Assembly: GCA_039654915.1 (NCBI GenBank)
Contig: CM077593.1
Location: 58,410,501-58,474,500 of the forward strand
Reading direction: 5' to 3'
Origin: Aquilaria yunnanensis
Taxonomy: Eukaryota; Streptophyta; Magnoliopsida; Malvales; Thymelaeaceae
Length of the DNA stretch: 64,000 nt
Part shown: positions 42,721 to 53,920 of the stretch, piece after piece
Layout of the letters: the number at the start of each line of letters is the position of its first letter
How positions within the stretch are numbered: position 1 is the stretch's first letter
Made by a program: the position numbers and the translations under genes
The notes under the pieces: model-generated
The model's database searches: none
The model's input: only the letters and a program-made list of their open reading frames with translations
What the model was told of the DNA's origin: nothing

Positions 42721-44410
42721 TCTTTCTTTCCAAGGATGGGAGCCCCGTTGTGATTGTTTGTATTACTCCTGCCGGAGGTGGAGAGCACCTCTTCGGACTT
42801 CGGTTTCTCCGCCTGTCAGAGTCATAGTCCTCATCTTCGGCCTTTTCTTCCTCATCTTTTCTTCCCTTCAGGGAAGGCATCCGCAGATATCGTCGAAGTT
42901 GGCCCAGTTTTATTAGCGACTCTATGTACTTCTTCAGTTGGAAGCAATCTTCGGTGTCATGGCCGTGGTCGCGGTGAAACTGGCAGAACTTCTTTATGTT
43001 TTTCTTGTTATCAGCGGTCATGGCCCTTGGCCGCCGAATCTGCGTCCCCTGCCTTTCCATCGTCATGAGGATGTTTGTCCGTGTAGTGTTCAGGGGTGTG
43101 AAAGCTAGGAGTTTCCTTCCCCGCATTCTCCGAGGTCGGCCTGCTTGTTCGGTTGGATGCCGAGTTTGCTGGTTGGACCCTTCGGCGCTGGCGTGATCGG
43201 ACTTCGTCCCACCCATTCTCAGCTCCTCGGCGGTCATGTGCTATTCGGCCCTTCGGTAAAATTCACCGAAGGTGTCCGGGGGGTCCTTAGAGAACTCGTA
43301 AAACAACTGCGAGTCCCTCCGAAGGCCTCGTGTCATGGTGAGAATGCGTATTTCGGGGTGAAAATCCAGGACGCTCAAAGCTTCCCTGTTAAACCTTTCG
43401 ATATAGTCACGGATGGTTTCTCCATTTCTTTGCTCTATGTCAAACATATGTACAGGCATTTTCGCCGTTGGCCGACTTCCAATAAATTGCTGTGTAAAGC
43501 CCGTGGATAACTCCTAGAACCCCGTGATGGTTCCTGGAGCCAATGAGTTATACCACGCAGTTGCTGGTCCTGTGAGGGTGACCTCAAAACATTTGCACAA
43601 GGTAGCATCGTCGGCTCCGTGCATTATCATGCTGCGTCTGTACTTTGTCAGATGGGCCTGTGGGTCAGTGCGGCCATCATAGATCTCCAGCTGAGGTACC
43701 CTGAAGTAGCCTGGCATGGCTGCCTCAACTACAGTTTGGGTGAACGGGGACTCATCCTCGCAGAAGGTTCCCGACAGCCTAGCCCAGACGGGTTTGCGGG
43801 CTACCTGTTTCTCCACCCTATCTAGTCTCGCTAGTAACCTCTCCATAAGGATCGTGGCGTTAGGCTCTTCCTCTGGGAAGGGAGATTGCCGGTGCCTCTT
43901 TGGGGAGCGAGCTCGACATCGAGGGGACAGGGACCTCGCCTCAGGCGACGAACTCCTTCGCTGTGAGACTTTGGGTCACTTGGACCTTGTTTGTCCCGTA
44001 GGCGGTTTCCCGAGGGGTATATTTTCTGTAGAGGACTCTTCACCTGGGTCCCCGCTTCCCGAACTATGATGGGTCAATTTGGGGCTTTTCTCACAAGGGC
44101 GTCCTGGTGAGGGAGGCCTTTGGGCCTGAGCTTGTTGTGGCCACCTTCGGTCTATCTGCTGTGTCATTTCAGCTAGGACAGAACGCTGAAAGTCTCGTAG
44201 AAAGCTCATAGTAATGACTAGAGGGAAGTCTTCCTCGGGCGTAGAAGTCCCTAGGAATGTTTGCTCAGCGGCCGGTTGATCCTCAGGCGCGAACGGGGAC
44301 CTCGGGAGTCCCTTGTCCTTAGAACGCCGAGTTTCAACGATGGCGACCTCAGAGCGGGTTCCCACAGACGGCGCCAAATGATGCCGGTCAGCATCTTCGT
44401 GGAGTGACAT
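42721..44410 (-). pseudogene. gag: G gag
   Basis: Starts MSLHEDADRHHLAPSVGTRS at 44410 inside the LTR and reads through the primer-binding site. It has MSFLRDFQRSVLAEMTQQID, an Arg/Ser linker, ATAWYNSLAPGTITGF (near 43545), MPVHMFDIEQRNGETIRDYI and the zinc-knuckle-like FCQFHRDHGHDTEDCF (near 42970). Stops lie at 43976 (after TRSK), near 43512 (after TITGF) and near 43238 (after YRRAE); the last two are Trp/Gln-type losses. Confidence 0.82.
44360..44376 (-). other. Primer-binding site of G
   Basis: Minus-strand TGGCGCCGTCTGTGGGA, two bases from the LTR at 44379. Confidence 0.85.
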
Positions 44411-44929
44411 TGAGACTTGTAGAGGGACTTCTTGAGAGGGAGATCGCCTGGAGTCCCGAACTGCCCAAGGGAGCGCGCCTGAAAACCTCAGAAGAGAGGG
44501 TTACGAGGTCCCCGGGGTCTGTTTCCGGGGAGGAGCCTCCGACGCCCAAGTCAGTGTCCTGAAAGAAAATAAGAAAAGAGCACTGAAAAGTAGAACGTTC
44601 TTGCCTGTTTGTGTTTTCTCAAGGAGATGAGTCTGCTCAAGGATCGATCCGTTGCCCAGGTTTATTTCCTGGTATTTATAGGAGTATTCAGCCGGTTCAG
44701 ATCATGACACGTGTTCGGTCAGATCTTTCCTGAATTTCTGGGCGTAGGGGACAAGTAGCCGGTGGCAGGTTTCTTGAGCCTTGAACCGAGACAGGTCATG
44801 ATGGGACCTGGATGGCGTCGGTGTGTCAGACCGCCGTTTGGGGTGGCCTGTAACGTCTGTGGGCGACATGCCAGAGGCTCCTTAAATGCTCATGCCGTAC
44901 TCCCGAAGTCCCTGGACGAGGTCGTCCTC

Positions 44930-47900
44930 TGTCACACCTCACTTAGGCCCTGGCCTATCATTTGCTAATTTAACTCCCAAACCCAATATTTAATCTCAAA
45001 GTGTTTGGTTCGGCCAAGCAAGTAATGGCAACTTTTAAGTCTTATTTTCTTAAGTTAAGAGGCCTGGGAGGTGGCCCAGGTGGCTTTAACAAGACCAATT
45101 AACAACTTGCAGCAAGGGCAAGGCCCAAAACCCCTAACTTGCACAACAAGCAAGGTTTCAAATAATAACTTGCACAACAAGCAAGGCAACACTTAAATGC
45201 AATTTAAGTGCATACATGGTGTGCATCAAGTGTACTAACTATATGGCAACCAAGAAGCCCACAAGGTTGGTTTAGATTTCTGAAAACAACAAGTAAAAAT
45301 GCATGATGCTCTCGGCCTACTAATGTACATACCATTATGCACCACAGTTCCACATAACTAGGTCCATAACCATTCACATAAAAGTGGCAACTTTGGCCCA
45401 TAATATCCAGCATACATAGGCAAGCATAATGCCATTCATAAGTCCATACATAACTTGGCATCCAAAAATCCACAAAACATCCACAAACTAGGTATCCAAG
45501 ACTACACATATATATAAATCAAAATGATAGTCTACCTAGTATCTACCATGGCTATAAATGCCAAGCATCCATAAGTTGTTCATGCCAAGTTACATACAAC
45601 CCGAGACCATACTCCCAATGGTCAAACAAAACCTTGAGAATCCCATACAGAAGTACACACTGCAACACCAAACCTATGGCCATATTCATGGTCATAAAGG
45701 TGAATACCACAATTAGAGCTAAAGTCCAAGTATCCATGCTCTCCTAGACAGTTCCCACTCTACAGCCTACAAACTTAAAACATAAGTCTCGGCCAACCAT
45801 AGCTAAATAAGACTTGTAATGAAACTAAAATGCTACACCAAGCACACATTGGCACATACCTTGGTAACTAAGCAAATAAACACTAAGCACACACACAAGG
45901 CAGCTTAGCACTACTCAGGCCGAATATCCTTGCCTGAAAAATAAAGGATGGGCAGTGAGCATATAACTCAGTAGGATTCACTTAAAACATATACAACTCA
46001 TATTGAGTCTATTTAGTTAAGCTGAGTAATCACTCAAAGCTTAACCTCCCATTAGTTAGCTCAACCTGCAAAACAAACACCAAGACAAGAAAAACAGGCA
46101 TATACATATAAAAGACAGGTAAATAAGTCAAATATTTCATAAGTGGGGTTAGCATGCACAAGGAAACACCAAAGCACACAAGTACACACACACACTCCAC
46201 AATGTTGCTCTCGGCCATATAAGCCATACATGTACCCATGTGCATTTCTTGCACAGAAACTTACCAATACACCATTTCCATTTGGAGCTCCCAAAATGCC
46301 AAGCAAATAGGCCACATTTACTTGCATTTCTAGTACATGTACCATAGTTAATTAGCTAATCAACAGAACAACCAAGTATAACCATTAAGGCCATCAAGTA
46401 ACTAAGGTCATATGGCACATTTAACCATCGCTTAGCCACTCTAGACACTTGAATCATGGTGTACATTACCAAGCAAAGTCAAGTGCCAGTGAACCCTACC
46501 TCAATAGCTCTCGGTCTCATGCCAACTTCAAATGTCCAAGTGCCCTTCAACCACAATGCCTACCATAAGAATACATAGGCATTAACAACACAAACCCATG
46601 GATTAACTACCATGATTTCTATGAAGGACACTACACTGCACACATTTAAGCTCGCGGCCAAAAGGCCCAATATATCCATACATGTGCTGCCCATCATTCT
46701 AACATACGACATGATATTCTAATCATCAATGAACATCATCCATGGCATTATTGCCAAGTAACCAAGTGAAATGCACCATTTCACTCTAAATCAAGCTTTC
46801 TGCCAAAGTGCCCAATTCCACATAGTTGCACTACTCAACATTCCATTTCACCACATGAGCAACTAAACATCCAGTAAGCTTACTCATGGCACAAATACCA
46901 TGTAACCAAGCAAAACACATATAAATACCTTAACCCATGTTCTCGGCCACATCCCAACTATACATACTAATGTCCTTCATCACTCTAACTCCACACATAT
47001 GCATCAAACATCAATGACTATTGTTTCAGGGCACCATTACCATGTATTCAAGCAATGGGCACTAATCTATGCCACTTCAAGCCCTTGGCCTTAAAGCTAA
47101 ACTTCACATTACAATATTCCTCATCCATTCAATCCAACATATGATCATCAAAGCATTATTAATCAATGTCCATGGCACTAATACCATGCAATTCAACAAG
47201 GAACACACCATTACCTCAAAGTGTAGCTTTCGGCCAAACTTCCACTTGTTCAACTTGATGTTCTTTGCTCAAGTTTCACCTAGCACAAGTATAATTAGGC
47301 AACAACACACTTAGTCATGGATTAATTTCCATGGAAATCAAGAAGAACTCCAAGATAAATCTTCCAACACATTCGGCCAACAACAACTTCTTAAACCGAC
47401 ATCAAGCTTGTTCAATTAACCCAATCCAATACTAATTTAGCACTTTAATCCCTTGTTCATGGAAGAAAATACCATGTATTCAAGGAACATAAGCATTACC
47501 TCAAACCCTAGCTCATTAGCTTTTGGCCTTCTTGAAATTTCATGAACTAAAGCTTGATTCCAAGTGAGCTTATGCCGAAACAAGCCTTCTAAGCTTGAAC
47601 CCTTCAAGTATCTTCAAGATTCTTGAATTTCAAAGCCAATTTGTGAAAGAACTCAAGAGCAACTCTCGGTTAAGCTATGAACAAAGTAAGCCCGAAATGA
47701 AACAAATAGGCTTTGACTAGTTTCGGCCGAATTAACTTGGGTTTTAGTTAGCTAAATGCTAACTTTTTCCTTCTACTTCTTTGCATGTTGCAATACGGCC
47801 TTCAAATCCATATAAGTACAATGCCGCCCTTAAAACTTGTGTTCAAAATGTCAATCAAGTCATTCCTTGGCCCATTATGCCAAGCATAAGGTAACACAAG

Positions 47901-48341
47901 TACCAAGGCCACAAAATCTCCCTTGTAAAACCGGCCATGTAACTAAATAAGGACTAGTTAGCTTAACTAGTAACTAGTGAATAGTACACTAGTGGTAGAC
48001 AAGATTTTGACTAGTAATCATTGTTGTCTCCCACAAATGGTCTAGTCTTGCACTAGCCATCATAGAATTTTGCATGGCCAACAATGCCAGCCTTAAGATT
48101 GTAGTTTCAATTGTACCACTTAACTTAGTGCACAATTTAGTCCCCTTTATCTGTTTTCTGTCAGCTTTCCCATAGTACATTTTCTATGTGCAATCAAGTC
48201 CTGCAAGTCTCCAGTTTTGCACATAAGTCACTGTATTAGTCTCCGGAGCTTCTCTTACTTCCCCTATCTGTTTTCTCTCATTTTCCTTGGTTTTCCTTGA
48301 TATTCCTTAGCCTAAGCCAAGCACTCAGGAGGTGCCTAACA
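44930..48341 (+). mobile_element. L3, complete LTR-like element (3.4 kb)
   Basis: Begins TGTCACACC and ends GGTGCCTAACA, with a perfect 5-bp target duplication TCCTC (44925-44929 and 48342-48346). It is the best-defined member of the L family and the reverse-complement homologue of L1. No internal gag-pol, so it is read as a solo LTR of a large-LTR retrotransposon; Tekay/Del type is inference. Strand is set by the TGTCACACC end and could be reversed. The open frames in it (for example 45204-45509, 46061-46345) are not shared with L1 and are left out. Confidence 0.78.
46430..47620 (+). repeat. About 144-bp tandem repeat inside L3
   Basis: A (T/C)(T/C)CGGCC-like motif recurs at about 46509, 46653, 46798, 46942, 47084, 47229, 47373 and 47523, spacings 142-150 bp. 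A CATG or ATGGCACTAATACCATG-like element and CATCA follow in each unit. About eight diverged units; L1 has at least four of the same kind. Confidence 0.8.
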
Positions 48342-48562
48342 TCCTCTGGCGCGGACAATGCCCATTCGGGAAATATGCCCGTAGTTCGGGGAGTTCCTTG
48401 ATTTAGGGTTCCGCCTTTGGGGAGATCCTCTTCGGCTTGCAATAGCTGATTCTCCATCTCCGAAGGTGATCTGTTTAGTACCTCGGGGGGGCTAATAGTA
48501 TCCTCGCGTTCCCTGACGCTCCGAGTTCGGGTTAGATAGAGGCGATAGCCCTTCGGCTATCA

Positions 48563-49330
48563 GGCCGACGGCGAAGATGCCTGTCCAGATGTTCGACATA
48601 GTGCAAAGAAGTGGAGAAACCATCTGCGACTATGTCGAAAGGTTTAACAGAGAAGCTTTGAGTGTCCCAGACTTTCGGCCCGAAATACGCATCCTCGCGA
48701 TGACACGGGGCCTTCGGAGGGATTCACAGCTATTTTATGAATTCTCCAAAGACCCTCCGGACACACTTGGTGAGTTCTACCGAAGGGCCGAACAACACAT
48801 GACGGCCGAAGAGCTGAGAATGGGTGGACCGAAGTCCGATCACAACCGGGCCGAAAGATCCACCCAGCAAAGCCGATATCCAGCCGAACAAGCAGGACGA
48901 CCTCGGAGAATGTGGGGAAGGAAACTCCCAACCTTCACACCCCTGAACACCACAAGGACCAACATCCTCATGACAATGGAAAGACAGGGGACCCAAATTT
49001 AACGGCCAAGGGCCATGACCGCTGATAACAAAAAGAACATAAAGAAGTTCTGCCAGTTCCACCGCGACCACTGCCACGACACCGAAGACTGCTTCCAACT
49101 GAAGAAGTACATAGAGTCACTGATCAAACTGGGTCAACTTCGGCGTTATCTGCGAATGCCTTCCCCGAAAGGGAGAAAAGAGGAGGAAGGAAAGGCAGAT
49201 GACGAGGATTACAACTCCCACAGAAGGAGGAACCGAAGTCCAAATAGGCGTACTCCACCTCCAGTAGGGATAATACAAACAATCACGACGGGACTTCCAT
49301 CCTCGGAAAGAAAGAGGAAGGCTAGAGAAA
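48563..49330 (+). pseudogene. gag: H gag, 3' part
   Basis: Begins in mid-gene at RPTAKMPVQMFDIVQ next to the G LTR. It has GETICDYVERFNREALSVPD, LRRDSQLFYEFSKDPPDTLG, EFYRRAEQHMTAEELRMGGP and the zinc-knuckle-like FCQFHRDHCHDTEDCF (49045-49095). One in-frame TAA lies at 49001-49003. The missing 5' part is probably the fragment at 35090-35236 and further sequence now lost. It continues in frame into protease. Confidence 0.82.
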
Positions 49331-51021
49331 TAGCAGTCATGGAATATCAGAGTCCAACGAAGAAGCTGGCCCGAGGGGATGGTTCCGCCGTCATATGTCC
49401 CCATGACGACCCACTGTTGGTCATGGCAAGGATAGGAAACTGGGACGTAAAGAGAGTGTTACTTGACAATGGATCAAATGCCGACGTCCTATTTTCGCAT
49501 TTGCTGCTGAGCTTGGGCATATCCAGCAGCGACCTCAAGCCTGTCACCTCGCCTACCTTTGGGGTGGGACCATCCGAGCTACCCGTCCTCGGATGGATCG
49601 ATCTTCCCCTAATGATGAAAGGGACTTCGGTACACGGGACTGTTGAGTTATTTGCCTCCACAATGACAAGGTTCATCATCATGGATGTCCCTTCGTCATA
49701 CAACGCCATCCTTGGAAGATAGACACAGGGAAATCTGCACATTCGCCCTGATGTGAAATACTTAACTGTCACTTTCGCCACCAAAGATGGAGACGCGAAA
49801 ATCTTCATCGATCAAAGTGAAGTAAGGAAGGTGTTTGTCAAGGCACGAAAAGCTCGAGCAAACAACTTCGCAGAAACAATGGAGGCAAAGGCACCAAAGA
49901 AGGGCGAGGTAGAAGATCCCGTGAAGGCGGAAATAGAAGAAGTGGAACTTGTCCCAGGTCAAAATACCCGAATAGGGAAAAACTTGGCCGAAGGTGACAA
50001 GAAAAAACTTGTATCTTTTCTGCTGACAAATAAAGATCTATTTGCCTACTCGCCGAAAAATATGCCAGGGGTAAACCCTGGCGTAATACAACATAGCCTT
50101 AAAGTAAGTCTGGAGGCAAAACCTGTCCGGAAAAAGAAACGGAGCATCTCGGTCCATAAAAGTAACATTGTGAAAACCGAAGTCCAGCGCTTGTTAGACG
50201 CTGGTGTCGTCAGGGAGGTCAAATACCCCGAATGGTTAAGCAACGTGGTAATTGCCACAAAAGAAGAAAGCAGTAAGCTCCGAATGTGCATCGACTTCAG
50301 GAACTTGAACGATGCTTGCCCTAAAGACTCATACCCTCTCCCACCGATAGACCAATTGGTAGACTCAACTGCCGAATACGGGCTCCTAAGTTTCCTAGAC
50401 GCCTTCAGTGGGTATCATCAAATAAGGATGGACCCCGAAGATGAGGAGAAAACCTCCTTCATCACCGAGGGGGGAATGTACTGTTACGTCAGGATGCCCT
50501 TCGGCCTCAAAAATGTAGAAGCCACCTACCAGAGGTTAATGAGCAAGGTCTTTAGTGATCAAATAGGGAGAAATATGTAAGTCTATGTCGATGACATGAT
50601 AGTTAAGAGCAAGCTGCCTAGTGACCACATCACGGGTCTAAAGGAAACTTTCCAGCAGCTCAGAACCTTCGGGATCCGCCTTAATCCCGAAAAGTGTATC
50701 TTCGGAGTAACCTCGGGAAAGTTTCTTGGGTACATGGTATCAGAAAGAGGCATTGATGCTAACCTAGAAAAAATTAAGGCTCTGCTGGAATTCCGAACTC
50801 CCGCCACAATAAAAGATTTGCAGAGACTCACTGGAAGGATAACCTCTCTTAGTAGGTTTATTTCCAGATATGGAGACCAGTGTCGAGCGTTCTTCAAAGT
50901 CCTCACTAAGGCAACAAAAAAGGAGAACAACCTTGGAAATGATGATCATCCTTGGAATGAAGACTGCCAAAAGGCCTGGGAAGAAGTCAAAATCTACTTA
51001 GCTAGTCTGCCCACTCTGTGA
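49331..51021 (+). pseudogene. H protease and reverse transcriptase
   Basis: Protease: VKRVLLDNGSNADVLFSHLL (near 49450) and FGVGPSELPVLGWIDLPLMM. A TAG at 49720-49722 replaces Gln after YNAILGR, the same place as in G. RT: KLRMCIDFRNLNDACPKDSY, SFLDAFSGYHQIRMDPEDEE, YCYVRMPFGLKN. A TAA at 50578-50580 replaces Glu just before VYVDD (50581-50595). The connection region RLTGRITSLSRFISRYGDQC follows, and TGA 51019-51021 ends the stretch. Apart from these codons the frame is continuous. Confidence 0.85.
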
Positions 51022-51045
51022 CAACCTCACGAGGGAGAGCCCCTC

Positions 51046-52050
51046 TTGTTATACCTCGCCGTCACAGAAAAAGCTGTGAGCTCGGTCCTTGTGAAAGAAG
51101 AGGGGCCGAAGCAATGGCCGGTCTATTATGTAAGCAAGTCCCTACACGGTGCCGAAGTCAGGTATCCCTTGCTGCAGAAAGCTATATTTGCTCTAGTACT
51201 AGCAAGAAGAAGGCTACGACTATACTTTCAGGCTCACCCTATCATCGTCCGAAGTAGTCTACCACTACGGGATGTCATGAGGAAAGTTGATCATTCGGGA
51301 AGGCTTTCCAAGTGGTGTATAGAGCTTGGCGAACATGACATCAGTTATGAACCATGGAAAGCCATAAAAGCTCAAGCACTGGCAGACTTCATCGCCGAAG
51401 TACCCACCACCGAGGATAGCCATCCGGATCCTGGCGAAGGTCAGCCCGAATGGACTTTGTATGTTGACGGAGCCTCAGGGTCCAAACACCAGGGAGCTGG
51501 GGTAATTATTAGAGGTCCTGAAGGCCTAGAAGTAATGAAGGCTATCAAGTTCGGCTTTAACGTCACCAACAATATGGCTGAGTATGAAGCCCTCATAGCA
51601 GGATTGCGCCTAGCCAGAAAAATTGGCATAAGAAACTTGAAAGCCCACCGTGATTCCCAGCTGGTAGTTGGGCAAATGGCAGGAGACTACGGGGCAAAGG
51701 ACCCAACCTTGGCAAAATACCATGAATTGGTAGCAAAACTCATCCGGGAGTTCGACACCGTACGAATCGAAAACGTACCTCAATGAGATAATGCCGAGGC
51801 AGATTGCTTGGGAAAATCAAAAACATGCACCGAGTTGCTAAACCACCTGAGCATCACAGTGCTGAGCATAGCAACTTCGGGAAAAGGCTGGAAAGACCCG
51901 ATAAAAAGATATCTCGCAGACAATACGCTCCCCCAGCGAAGCTGCAAAAGTGCGAAGACGCTCTTGTCGATTCTTCCTAATTGGCGAAGAATTATATCGG
52001 CAGGGGTATGCAAATCCACTATAGACGTGTGTTGGCGAAGAGGATACTGA
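51046..52050 (+). pseudogene. H RNase H and aRNH
   Basis: First RNase H: VTEKAVSSVLVKEEGPKQWP, VYYVSKSLHGAEVRYPLLQK, SKWCIELGEHDISYEP. Second, Tat-type: TLYVDGASGSKHQGAGVIIR, MAEYEALIAGL, AHRDSQLVVGQ and DNAEADCLGK. A TGA at 51784-51786 precedes the last motif and a frameshift lies near 51932 after ADNTLP. The D-E-D-D residues are all present. Confidence 0.85.
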
Positions 52051-52059
52051 AATGATCCT

Positions 52060-53115
52060 CGGAGAAGTACACGAAGGTGCTTGTGGTTTGCACATCGAAA
52101 CCGATGCCCTGGCAGCAGTAATACTTCGCTAAGGATACTTTTGGCCTACCCTGAGAAAGGACGCTAGGCAGTTCGCCCAGAAATGTGGTAATTGCCAAAG
52201 GCACATGAATATCCGGAGGACACCCTCAGAATTGGTAACTCCGGCTGACTATCCCTGGCCCTTCGCAGTCTAGGGCATAGACCTCATTGGGCCACTCCTA
52301 ACAGTGCCTGGAGGCGTAAGGTTCTGCGTGGTAGCAGTACACTATTTCTCCAAATGGGTCGAGGCAGAACCCCTAGTGACTATCTCGGCAAAAGAGGTGC
52401 AGAAGTTTGTATGGAAGAACATTGTATGCAGATTCGGCATACCAAGGGTACTAGTAGCTGATAATGGGTCCCAGTTTATAGACAAGGGATTCCAGGAATT
52501 TATCAGTGACCTCGAAACAAAAATGCACTTCGCCCCAGTAGCTCACCCCCAAAGCAATGGGCAGGTAGAAGTATCTAATAGGACCATAAAAGATGGTCTG
52601 AAAAAAAGACTGCGGGAAGCAAAAGGGAAATGGCCAGGAGAGCTCCAAAGCGTGTTATGAGGTTACCGAACAACACCCCGAAGAGCCACAGGGTAGACAC
52701 CTTTTTCACTTGTTTTCGGTACAGAGGCTATCATCCCAATTGAGGTAGTACGACCATCAGTACGAGTGCAAGTGTTTGATGAAAGGGGAAATGACCTCGG
52801 CATGAGGACGAAGCTCGACCTCGTCTGCGAACACAGAGAAATAGCTGAGCTGAGAAGAAAAGCTTTTCAGCAAAGAGTGGCCGCGACCATAAACTTACGG
52901 GGCAGGCCAAAGGGAATCAAGAAAGGAGACCTCGTTCTCCGAAAGGCTGAATTTGCAGCCCGAAGGCCATCCCACGGGGTACTTCGCGCAAATTGGGAAG
53001 GACCTTACCTGGTACTTGCCGAAGTGCGAAAAGGGGTGTACAAGCTCGGCGATCCCGAAGGCGTAGAATTGAAAAATACTTGGCATTCAGACGCCTTGAA
53101 AAAGTTCTATGCTTA
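52060..53115 (+). pseudogene. H integrase
   Basis: CGNCQRHMNI zinc-finger end (near 52183), GIDLIGPLLTVPGGVRFCVV with a TAG just before it (near 52271), VADNGSQFIDKGFQEFISDL, HPQSNGQVEVSNRTIKDGLK, then GPY motif RANWEGPYLVLAEVRKGVYK and the terminus NTWHSDALKKFYA followed by TAG (53113). D-D-E residues are seen; AVDYFSKW has become AVHYFSKW. Two further stops lie near 52657 and 52693. Confidence 0.87.
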
Positions 53116-53439
53116 GGATTTTGATTGGAAAATGGTATTGTACAAATTAGAAAAAATATTCTAAGTAAAAAAGTTTCTCAGAAAAGTTCCTAAGCATAAA
53201 TTGTACAAGTCAGAATTCTGTGAAGGTGATCGCCGAAATGAGTGCAGATATGATTTTCTGAAGTTTCTTGAGCGAACATGTTCGGGACAATGGGAAATGA
53301 AAAATCTCGCAAAAAGACTTAGCCAAATTTTCTAAAAAGAAAAGTCTTTCTTGAAATGAATTTGCTTACAGAGAAGAAGGAGTGCTAAAGGAAGAGGTAC
53401 AAAAAAAAAGGAAAAGAAGGCAAAGGACCCTAGAACAAA

Positions 53440-53920
53440 CTAAGGAATCTCGGTGTCCCGGGAGCCACCAGCTCCTGCGTCCTTTTCCACCACCTTTGGC
53501 ACCGGGAAAGAAGAAGGCAAGTTCAGGTGCTCAATCTTGGACCAAGACCACCGAGGCCCCTCGGGAATGTTTAGGACCTCCAAGAAAGACAGGTCCAGAT
53601 CTGGGAACCTCTGAAGAACTTGGTGCCGAGCGAGGCAAAACCCATCCTGGAAACCAACCTTGGTCATCTGGTCGGATTTATCCTTCTCGACCCCAAGGTC
53701 CTCAAGGTCCTTCTTCAGATCTGTGACCTCCTTCTTCAGTGCCTTCATCTTCTTCTTCTTCGGCTCCTTCTTTAAAGAGTCAACCTCGGCTTGGAGCGCA
53801 GCCTTCTCAGCAAGCGCCTTTGCCAGGAGAACCTCAGCCTCTGACTTCTCCTTTTGATGCGCCTCATTCGCCGAGATCAGCTCCGCCACCTGTGAGCCGA
53901 GGTCATAAATTTTCTAGGAG
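53440..53920 (-). pseudogene. H ORF3, C-terminal end
   Basis: The end of exon 4, free of stops: LGSQVAELISANEAHQKEKS, a Lys/Glu-rich coiled coil with KKEPKKKKMKALKKEVTDLK, then FQDGFCLARHQVLQRFPDLD, EVLNIPEGPRWSWSKIEHLN and a stop at 53440. It gives the normal ORF3 C-terminus, which A has lost by deletion. The upstream exons are missing beyond about 53920. Confidence 0.78.

Larger units (their letters stand above)
39017..48562 (-). mobile_element. G, 5' part of split Tat element F/G
   Basis: Minus-strand 5' LTR (44379-48562, with L3 inside), primer-binding site, gag, protease, RT, RNase H, aRNH and integrase. The element stops at 39017, where L2 begins, so its ORF3, polypurine tract and 3' LTR are missing here. 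Those parts match F at 32640-35089. The outer LTR edge (GGCTATCA, 48562) abuts the middle of H gag. Confidence 0.8.
44379..48562 (-). repeat. 5' LTR of G, interrupted by L3
   Basis: LTR parts 44379-44929 and 48347-48562 are rejoined if L3 and one TCCTC copy are removed, giving about 770 bp. TATAAATA (minus) is at 44673-44680 and CACGTG at 44708-44713. The outer end has the GATAGCC/GGCTATC hairpin; the inner end has GATGC/GCATC. The gag ATG lies in its inner 32 bp. Confidence 0.88.
48563..53920 (+). mobile_element. H, Tat element, both ends missing
   Basis: From mid-gag through integrase on the plus strand, then the end of ORF3 on the minus strand. The 5' end is cut by the F/G insertion and inversion; the 3' end is cut near 53920, inside ORF3 exon 4, by unclassified sequence. 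No LTR of H remains. The integrase and the ORF3 tail are the cleanest in the window and show the normal ends of both genes, separated by about 320 bp (53116-53439). Confidence 0.8.

Noticed and set aside
48541..48562. Hairpins at LTR ends as rho-independent terminators
   Set aside because: This is plant DNA; there is no following T run and the hairpins are tied to LTR termini.
52304..52340. AVHYFSKW in H integrase as loss of a catalytic Asp
   Set aside because: The catalytic first Asp is in GIDLIGP, not in VDYFSKW, so this change alone would not remove the active site.
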